Below are positions 8,055-12,356 of a stretch of 39,711 bases of DNA, one piece after another. Source of the DNA: a virus. The notes under the pieces are model-generated. The model was not told the origin of the DNA. It worked only from the letters and a program-made list of their open reading frames with translations, and made no database searches. Position numbers and translations under genes: made by a program. The stretch covers positions 1-39,711 of IMG/VR virus record IMGVR_UViG_3300038496_000083. The stretch is one strand, 5' to 3'. Within the stretch, counting starts at the first letter, position 1, and each line of letters opens with the position of its first letter.

Positions 8055-8525
8055 ATGTCATATAAGAGAAGAAGAGGTAAGCCTATTTCAGCAAAACCTA
8101 AGAAGAAAAAAGATTTAAACTTCAAGGGAACTGAGTACAAGAGTGGTTTGGAATTGACAATGGCTAAGTTGCTAGATGCAGCTAAGATTGAGTTCAAGTA
8201 CGAGCCACATTCATTTAATCTAATCGAGTCATTTAACTTTCCGTTCAAGTGTTACGAACGAAGGGGTAAGGGTGATATGATTGATAGAGGTGGAAAGAAG
8301 GTACTGGGTATCAAGTATACCCCTGATTTTGTCGGTAAAGATTTCATAATCGAAACCAAAGGCTTTGCTAATGAATCCTTCCCTATACGATGGAAACTCT
8401 TTAAGCAACTATTAGCTAAATCTACCAAGGCTGACCCAGATAAGTTGATTATCTACAAGCCACAGAAGATTAGCGAGTGCGAAGAAGTAGTGAAATTAAT
8501 CAAACACCATAGAGATGGCAAGTAA
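8055..8525 (+). CDS. PDDEXK nuclease, T7 endonuclease I/resolvase-like
   Basis: The 156-residue basic protein (N-terminal KRRRGKP...KPKKKK tail) contains the PDDEXK nuclease core: E33 in SGLEL, D91 in YTPDF, and E100-x-K102 in IIETKG. The order and spacing resemble phage endonuclease I, a Holliday-junction-resolving enzyme that debranches replicating DNA before packaging. The insert between residues 55 and 85 (FNFPFKCYERRGKGD) is not recognised. It is transcribed from the consensus promoter directly upstream, and the small acidic gene at 8515 overlaps its end. A general phage PDDEXK nuclease such as a DUF1064-type protein is the main alternative. Confidence 0.75.
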   Translation: MSYKRRRGKPISAKPKKKKDLNFKGTEYKSGLELTMAKLLDAAKIEFKYEPHSFNLIESFNFPFKCYERRGKGDMIDRGGKKVLGIKYTPDFVGKDFIIETKGFANESFPIRWKLFKQLLAKSTKADPDKLIIYKPQKISECEEVVKLIKHHRDGK

Positions 8526-8694
8526 AGAAGAAGTTAAAGACATGAGGACAAGTGCAATCTTTGCATTTTGTAGCGAACTCCACGATGATATTGACACACT
8601 CTACGAAGTAATGGTAGATGGGACTGATGAGGAAGAGAAGGTGGTTGTGGAGACTCTAATCGAAAAGATAAAAGAACTTAATACAGATAGGTAG
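8515..8694 (+). CDS. Small acidic protein, 59 aa
   Basis: ATG 8515 lies inside the end of the nuclease gene and TAG at 8692-8694 abuts the next ATG at 8695. The 59-residue product is acidic and helical (VMVDGTDEEEKVVVETLIEKIKEL), with no known motif. Overlap on the left and contact on the right make coupled translation in one operon very likely, which is the best evidence that it is real. Acidic helical miniproteins in phages often bind host or phage replication proteins, but no function can be assigned here. Confidence 0.65.
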   Translation: MASKEEVKDMRTSAIFAFCSELHDDIDTLYEVMVDGTDEEEKVVVETLIEKIKELNTDR

Positions 8695-10242
8695 ATGAGA
8701 TACACAGATTTAACCAAGTCTGATATCAAGTGGATTAGTAATCTATACGCCAGTAAGGAACCAAGGGATTGGGTACAGGCGCAGGTTGCTGAGAAGTTTG
8801 GTGTCACAAAACGTGCTGTCCGTAAATGGGCTAAGGTACTTGAAATAGTTAATGAACCTACAGCGCAGTTTGTACAGGCGCAAAAGAAAGTCCTACAGGA
8901 CAAACAGTACTACCTTATTACATGGGGTCAGAACTCCACCCCAGTTCACTTGGGGTTTCTCAGGAACCTAGAGGCTTATGCTGAACACTTAGGTGCTGAG
9001 ATTAGTGTCATTGCAGGCAGGTATAGAAACCCTACCAGTATATTTCCAGATTCGGACAAGGAGGTATGGGACGAACGTCTTCATCCTTACCTAGATGCCA
9101 GTAGACATAAAATCCATGAGTACATGGAGATACTATCCGACATTAAGATTCACCCCACAGCCAGACTACCACTCTCATCATTCGAAGGGGTAAGTAGCGA
9201 AAGTAGCTGCATAATCGGTCACCCTCGTGTTCATCAAAAAGTAGTACCTGCTTTAAACGGGTACAAGCCTAAGATGATGCTTACCACAGGAGCATGTACC
9301 GTTCCAAACTATACGGATTCAAAGTCAGGTAAGATTGGACAATTCCATCACACCCTAGGTTGTGTAATCGTAGAGATTGATGGGGATGACTTCTACGTAC
9401 GTCAGATAACTGCAGACGAGAGAAGTGGAAACTTCACAGACCTTATCAATTTGGTTGAGGATGGAAGGGTAGTAAGGGCAGAGAGGGTAGAGGCTATTGT
9501 ATTAGGTGATATCCACGTTGGTGACCACGACCCTGAGTGTATCACAAGTACATTGACATTGTGTGATGTATTACAGCCTAAGACTGTGGTGTTGCATGAT
9601 GTACTTAACGGTCATAGTATCAACAGGCACGAGTCTAAGAATCCATTCGCTAAGTTTGCTAAGATGAAGACCAATGACCATTCCTTAAAAAAGGAGATTG
9701 ATGATGTCATAGGTTTTACCGAGGCTCTGGAGGAAGAGATGGAGTACGCTACCAACTTCGTTGTGGTAAATTCTAATCACGATGCTTGGATTGAGGCGTA
9801 TCTAATCAATCAGGACTGGAAGAAGGATGTAGAGAACGCTCTGGAGTACATGGAGTATTCTACATTACTGCTTAAAGGTTTTGCAAAGAAGGGAATCCTA
9901 GCTACGATACTGGACAACAACATAGATGGTATCGAAACTCTGGCACTTGATGAAAGTTACAGACTTAAGGATTGGGAACTAGGTGTCCATGGTCATGAGG
10001 GAGCGAATGGTAGTAGGGGAAATCCTAACCAGTTCAAGAAACTTTCTACAAAGATGATTACGGGGCACACACACACACCATCGAGAGTTGATGGGGTTGT
10101 TACTGTGGGTACTTCTACCTACTTAAGAGTTGGATACAATACTGGTGCAAGCGGTTGGTTGCAATCTCACGCAATAATCAATGCAGACGGTAGAGTTCAA
10201 CAGATAAATTGTATCAATTACAAATTCACTACATTAATATAA
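8695..10242 (+). CDS. HTH plus calcineurin-like metallophosphoesterase
   Basis: A 515-residue two-part protein. Residues 1-50 hold a helix-turn-helix (VAEKFGVTKRAVRKWAKVL). The C-terminal half is a calcineurin-type phosphoesterase: GDIH with D272/H274, N361-H362-D363 (SNHDAW), a further HGHEG, and G457-H458-T-H460. The middle (residues 70-265) is unrecognised. The fold covers SbcD/Mre11-type nucleases and the phage T5 A1 protein, which acts in host DNA degradation and takeover. DNA binding plus a metallophosphoesterase next to a PDDEXK nuclease suggests DNA processing or host DNA breakdown; that is inference. It begins directly after the 59-aa gene. Confidence 0.8.
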   Translation: MRYTDLTKSDIKWISNLYASKEPRDWVQAQVAEKFGVTKRAVRKWAKVLEIVNEPTAQFVQAQKKVLQDKQYYLITWGQNSTPVHLGFLRNLEAYAEHLGAEISVIAGRYRNPTSIFPDSDKEVWDERLHPYLDASRHKIHEYMEILSDIKIHPTARLPLSSFEGVSSESSCIIGHPRVHQKVVPALNGYKPKMMLTTGACTVPNYTDSKSGKIGQFHHTLGCVIVEIDGDDFYVRQITADERSGNFTDLINLVEDGRVVRAERVEAIVLGDIHVGDHDPECITSTLTLCDVLQPKTVVLHDVLNGHSINRHESKNPFAKFAKMKTNDHSLKKEIDDVIGFTEALEEEMEYATNFVVVNSNHDAWIEAYLINQDWKKDVENALEYMEYSTLLLKGFAKKGILATILDNNIDGIETLALDESYRLKDWELGVHGHEGANGSRGNPNQFKKLSTKMITGHTHTPSRVDGVVTVGTSTYLRVGYNTGASGWLQSHAIINADGRVQQINCINYKFTTLI

Positions 10243-10268
10243 ATTCAATCTAAATTAAAACATTTCTC

Positions 10269-10634
10269 ATGAAAGAAGTAACAAATTATGTAAGATGGGA
10301 CGTAGCATTAGCTGCGCTCATCGCAGGTGGAAGAGTAACCAAGAAGGGTTGGAAAGCAGGTAACTTTGTCTTCAAGCAGGTTCCTGCGGAGATAGACGTA
10401 GATGCTGTGGTGGAAGTCATGACATCGTTACCTCAAAGTGTGAAGGCTGAGTTCCTTTATCGTCTTGACCAGTCGGAAGAGTATAACCCACAGATGAATC
10501 CAGAACTCCTAAAGACAATCAGGTACGTTAATCAATTTGCCCGTGTCAATGAAGAGAACCAGATTACATCGTTCGAAACCCCTGTAATTTCCCCTAACGG
10601 GAAGGAAGAATGGGAGATTTTAGACCAAGTGTAG
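10269..10634 (+). CDS. Tad2/DUF2829-like protein, candidate anti-Thoeris
   Basis: The 121-residue protein fits the Tad2 (DUF2829) pattern. Its N-terminus, WDVALAALIAGGRVTKKGW, matches the family's F-x-x-AL-x-x-L-x-x-G-k-V-x-R-x-x-W. The C-terminus, SPNGKEEWEIL, corresponds to the usual S-x-x-D-x-x-x-x-DWEI. Tad2 proteins bind the cyclic ADP-ribose-type signal of Thoeris immunity and block it. Between the ends, about 55 residues (roughly 40-95) are longer than in minimal Tad2 proteins but compatible with longer family members. The gene stands alone between replication genes and tRNAs, a usual site for counter-defence genes. Ligand binding cannot be judged from sequence. Confidence 0.7.
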   Translation: MKEVTNYVRWDVALAALIAGGRVTKKGWKAGNFVFKQVPAEIDVDAVVEVMTSLPQSVKAEFLYRLDQSEEYNPQMNPELLKTIRYVNQFARVNEENQITSFETPVISPNGKEEWEILDQV

Positions 10635-10653
10635 GTTATTAAATAAAAAGTTG

Positions 10654-10661
10654 TACATTTG
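10654..10661 (+). promoter_or_regulatory. -7 box before small membrane protein
   Basis: TACATTTG matches TAnnTTTG exactly. No good TTTG is seen 19-21 bp upstream. A transcript starting near 10667 would have a leader of about 20 bases before ATG 10689. Confidence 0.6.
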
Positions 10662-10688
10662 CACAGAACATTTAAAACAGAGAACCGT

Positions 10689-10829
10689 ATGGGATTTATC
10701 GCAGGAATGATTACAGGGGCAATATTATTATTCTTAGTATTAGACAACAACCCCAAACTAGCAGCAAAGCTAAGCACAGTAAAGAAATTAGTTAAAAAAG
10801 AAGTAGAACAGAAAGTTAAAGGATTATAA
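10689..10829 (+). CDS. Small single-pass membrane protein, 46 aa
   Basis: ATG 10689 to TAA 10827-10829. Residues 1-18 (GFIAGMITGAILLFLVL) form one hydrophobic helix with glycines. The rest is a basic amphipathic helix (KLSTVKKLVKKEVEQKVKGL). The form is that of a YtxH-like or phage small membrane protein with a cytoplasmic tail. An exact -7 box lies just upstream. A holin is conceivable from size alone, but the position far from lysis genes argues against it; host-membrane modulation is equally possible. Confidence 0.6.
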   Translation: MGFIAGMITGAILLFLVLDNNPKLAAKLSTVKKLVKKEVEQKVKGL

Positions 10830-10834
10830 AGCAG

Positions 10835-10909
10835 ATGAGAACAGTAACAGGAATAGCGATTATTGGCAGAACTAAGGATAAACTCTTGGGGAGGATTTCT
10901 ATGTTATAA
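10835..10909 (+). CDS. 24-codon leader-peptide candidate
   Basis: ATG 10835, six bases after the stop of the 46-aa gene, reads 24 codons to TAA 10907-10909 (MRTVTGIAIIGRTKDKLLGR plus four). It ends 25 bases before a terminator hairpin. Its last codons contain TGGGGAGG, which can pair with the terminator's 5' arm. That layout is like an attenuator leader. It may also be a chance frame; evidence for translation is only the placement. Confidence 0.35.
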   Translation: MRTVTGIAIIGRTKDKLLGRISML

Positions 10910-10933
10910 AGTCATTTGACTAAAACGTACAAG

Positions 10934-10958
10934 CCCTCCCCACCAAGGAGGGTTTTTT
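10934..10958 (+). terminator. Rho-independent terminator before tRNA-Ala
   Basis: CCCTCC (10934-10939) and GGAGGG (10947-10952) form a GC stem around a 7-base loop, followed by six T. It lies four bases before the tRNA-Ala gene. The segment TGGGGAGG at 10887-10894 is complementary to CCTCCCCA at 10935-10942 and could form an alternative hairpin that breaks the terminator. Confidence 0.85.
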
Positions 10959-10961
10959 ATT

Positions 10962-11034
10962 GGGGTAGTACCGTGTTGGCTAGGTAATCTACTTTGCAAG
11001 TAGGTTTTCGTGGGTTCGATTCCCATCTATTCCA
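10962..11034 (+). tRNA. tRNA-Ala (anticodon UGC)
   Basis: The acceptor GGGGTAG pairs with CTATTCC (two G-U). The anticodon arm TCTAC-TTTGCAA-GTAGG shows UGC, and the T arm GTGGG-TTCGATT-CCCAT is intact, with discriminator A. No CCA is encoded. The 73-base length is normal and the D arm is weak but holds GG. It reads GCA codons. It starts four bases after a terminator, so its transcript must come from readthrough or antitermination. Confidence 0.88.
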
Positions 11035-11035
11035 C

Positions 11036-11066
11036 AAATCGAGGATTCGATTCCCAACGGGTACTA
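11036..11066 (+). other. tRNA 3'-half-like remnant
   Basis: Directly after tRNA-Ala, GAGGATTCGATTCCC resembles a T arm and GGTACTA resembles an acceptor 3' strand. GGTACTA is an exact complement of TAGTACC at 10966-10972. No anticodon arm belongs to it. It looks like a decayed or duplicated tRNA end rather than a gene. Confidence 0.35.
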
Positions 11067-11078
11067 AAAAGTAATGTT

Positions 11079-11366
11079 ATGAGCAGAACTAGAAGAAAAG
11101 ATAAAGAGGGTAATGTTTTCTGGGATGGAAGACGCACAAGAGAAATAAATCATCGCTGTAGATGTGCTTGGTGTACAGGGATAGACAAGAAAACCTTAGA
11201 GGAAAAGATAGCTGACAAGGATATGGAACTGCAGCTTAAAAGATGGTACGGAGATGAGCAGTACCAAGAGGAATGGTGGGAGTTGACATCAAGTGAATGG
11301 GAAAGAAGAGATAAAGAATTTATCCAAGAACAACTTAATTGGATAGAATATAGGAATATAGCATAA
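11079..11366 (+). CDS. Hypothetical protein with CxCxxC cluster, 95 aa
   Basis: The frame is open from 11010, but the upstream part runs through the tRNA-Ala T arm. ATG 11079 (MSRTRRKDKEGN) is chosen as it follows the tRNA and gives a normal basic start. The 95-residue product has H-R-C-R-C-A-W-C (residues 25-32) as a possible zinc site and a highly charged helical C-terminus rich in W, E and K. I do not recognise a family. The last 15 bases and the stop codon overlap the start of tRNA-Ile, so one base string serves both genes. Confidence 0.65.
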   Translation: MSRTRRKDKEGNVFWDGRRTREINHRCRCAWCTGIDKKTLEEKIADKDMELQLKRWYGDEQYQEEWWELTSSEWERRDKEFIQEQLNWIEYRNIA

Positions 11367-11425
11367 TTGGTCAATGCACACGGCTGATACCTGTGAGACT
11401 GGGGGTTCGAATCTCTCTATTCCTA
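11352..11425 (+). tRNA. tRNA-Ile (anticodon GAU)
   Basis: Acceptor AGGAATA pairs fully with TATTCCT. The D arm is GCAT-AATTGGTCA-ATGC. The anticodon arm CACGG-CTGATAC-CTGTG shows GAU, and the T arm is GGGGG-TTCGAAT-CTCTC (two G-U). Length is 74, with discriminator A and no CCA. It overlaps the 3' end of the preceding CDS by 15 bases and lies five bases before tRNA-Gly. Confidence 0.9.
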
Positions 11426-11430
11426 CAAAT

Positions 11431-11503
11431 GCGTGATTGGTGTTAATGGTTAGCATAAGACACTTCCAATGTCAAGGTATGGGTTCGAATCCTGTATTGC
11501 GCA
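11431..11503 (+). tRNA. tRNA-Gly (anticodon UCC)
   Basis: Acceptor GCGTGAT pairs with ATTGCGC (two wobble pairs). The anticodon loop CTTCCAA shows UCC in an AGACA/TGTCA stem with one mismatch at its base. The T arm is ATGGG-TTCGAAT-CCTGT. Length is 73, with no CCA. It reads GGA codons, common in this window. A consensus promoter begins six bases after it. Confidence 0.9.
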
Positions 11504-11508
11504 CAAAA

Positions 11509-11540
11509 TTTGGTTCTTTGACATTTTATTTGTATCTTTG
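11509..11540 (+). promoter_or_regulatory. Consensus promoter giving a near-leaderless mRNA
   Basis: TTTG at 11509-11512, a 20-bp spacer and TATCTTTG at 11533-11540 match the Bacteroidota consensus exactly. The next ATG is at 11545, only four bases after the box, about where transcription should start. The message would have little or no 5' leader. Confidence 0.85.
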
Positions 11541-11544
11541 CGAT

Positions 11545-12024
11545 ATGAAGATACTAAGAACAATAGTTCTCGTAGCTGTACTGGTGTTTGCAGCTATATT
11601 ATGGGGAACAAAGGATGCACCAATGATATCACAAAGCGCATTCGCACTATCACCAAACAACCATTGGTACGTCCTTATGCACTTGTCAATTATGTTGACG
11701 TTTGTATTAGATGCTATCTTCGGGAGAAGAATATGGGGATGGGTAGTAGTCGCTGCTTCGGCAGGAACGTTAGCGTTCAACATGTACGACTTCCCTTTAA
11801 CGCATAATCTGTTTACTGCAGGTATTATGGCATCAGCAGTATTCAATTTGATTTATTATGCAACACCTCACACAAGGGTATTTGCAATCCTTAACTCGGT
11901 GGTCGGTACTACAGTATTTGTACTGGCATTGACAACGAATGGAATCCATGTATTCTTTGCCGAAGTTGTCGCAGAACTTGCAATTGGTGTCGGAATGGCG
12001 AGAAGGATTTGGATTAAAAAGTAA
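11545..12024 (+). CDS. Multi-pass membrane protein, 159 aa
   Basis: The frame is open from 11437, but that start lies inside tRNA-Gly. ATG 11545, just after a consensus -7 box, gives MKILRTIVLVAVL and is chosen. About five hydrophobic segments are visible: residues 5-20, about 43-60, 64-80, 88-106 and 112-148 (possibly two helices). The charged C-terminal tail is RRIWIKK. I do not recognise a family. With its own promoter between tRNA genes it behaves like an independently acquired accessory gene; superinfection exclusion or lysis control are possible but unsupported by motifs. The stop lies three bases before tRNA-Met. Confidence 0.75.
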   Translation: MKILRTIVLVAVLVFAAILWGTKDAPMISQSAFALSPNNHWYVLMHLSIMLTFVLDAIFGRRIWGWVVVAASAGTLAFNMYDFPLTHNLFTAGIMASAVFNLIYYATPHTRVFAILNSVVGTTVFVLALTTNGIHVFFAEVVAELAIGVGMARRIWIKK

Positions 12025-12027
12025 CAT

Positions 12028-12097
12028 TGCGAAGAGAATTGGTATTCAATCGGGTCTCATAAGCCTGACTTCGTGGATTCGATTTCCACCTTCGCTA
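12028..12097 (+). tRNA. tRNA-Met (anticodon CAU), short D arm
   Basis: GCGAAG pairs with CTTCGC for six pairs, with a U-U mismatch at the 1-72 position. The anticodon arm CGGGT-CTCATAA-GCCTG shows CAU. The T arm GTGGA-TTCGATT-TCCAC is perfect and the discriminator is A. At 70 bases, the D arm is about three bases short. A 1-72 mismatch is a hallmark of bacterial initiators, but the GGG/CCC anticodon stem is not exact; an Ile-lysidine tRNA is another option. Confidence 0.75.
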
Positions 12098-12104
12098 CAA
12101 AACA

Positions 12105-12190
12105 CCATTCGGCTTAGGGAAGTCACAAGCTGCATTCTGGTAACAGAAATAACCCTTAACCTAAGTGACTAGTCAGGAGGTGACCTGACA
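12105..12190 (+). ncRNA. Structured RNA candidate between tRNAs
   Basis: No open gene. CTTAGG (12113-12118) pairs with CCTAAG (12160-12165), while AGTCAC (12121-12126) pairs with GTGACT (12165-12170). The helices interleave as in a pseudoknot. TGACTAGTCA (12166-12175) is a perfect palindrome, and GTCAGG (12172-12177) with CCTGAC (12184-12189) makes a hairpin. These can exchange with each other. It may be a processing or termination structure, a small RNA, or a recombination site beside tRNA genes. Confidence 0.45.
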
Positions 12191-12193
12191 TAT

Positions 12194-12273
12194 ACCTGTG
12201 TAACCGTGCCGTCCTTCTAAGTTGGTAAGCGTAATTGGAGTTGCAAATACTGGTTCGAATCCAGTCACAGGTT
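12194..12273 (+). tRNA. Non-canonical tRNA-like gene (possibly Arg, UCU)
   Basis: The ends are those of a real tRNA: ACCTGTG pairs perfectly with CACAGGT, and the T arm ACTGG-TTCGAAT-CCAGT is perfect. The 46 bases between are odd. A plausible anticodon arm CCGTC-CTTCTAA-GTTGG (UCU, one T-T mismatch) comes right after the acceptor. A D-arm-like GCGTAATTGGAGTTGC, close to the D arm of tRNA-Ile here, lies after it. An alternative reading uses CTTCTAAGTTGGTAAG as D arm and leaves a poor anticodon loop with TGG. Length is 80 bases. The identity is not settled. Confidence 0.5.
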
Positions 12274-12279
12274 CAACAT

Positions 12280-12356
12280 CGCCTCGTATCGGCTTTCACT
12301 CATAATGAATAGAAACCGTAATCGGTCACATGTGGGTTCGATTCCCACCGAGGCAA
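12280..12356 (+). tRNA. Non-canonical tRNA-like gene with CAU loop
   Basis: GCCTCG pairs with CGAGGC, with a C-A mismatch at 1-72. The T arm GTGGG-TTCGATT-CCCAC is perfect. A textbook CTCATAA anticodon loop sits in a TTCA/TGAA stem at 12295-12309, only seven bases after the acceptor, leaving no room for a D arm. After it comes ACCG-TAAT-CGGT and a GTAATCGGTCAC segment resembling a D arm. The layout parallels the gene at 12194. The last base abuts the stop codon of the giant - strand gene at 12357. Confidence 0.55.

Noticed and set aside
10068-10080. ACACAC dinucleotide run as a repeat element
   Set aside because: It encodes the His-Thr-His of the phosphoesterase metal site and is too short to be significant.
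11010-11078. Longer N-terminus of the 95-aa gene
   Set aside because: It runs through the T arm of tRNA-Ala; ATG 11079 fits better.
11437-11544. Longer N-terminus of the membrane protein gene
   Set aside because: It runs through tRNA-Gly and the promoter; ATG 11545 directly after the -7 box is the sensible start.
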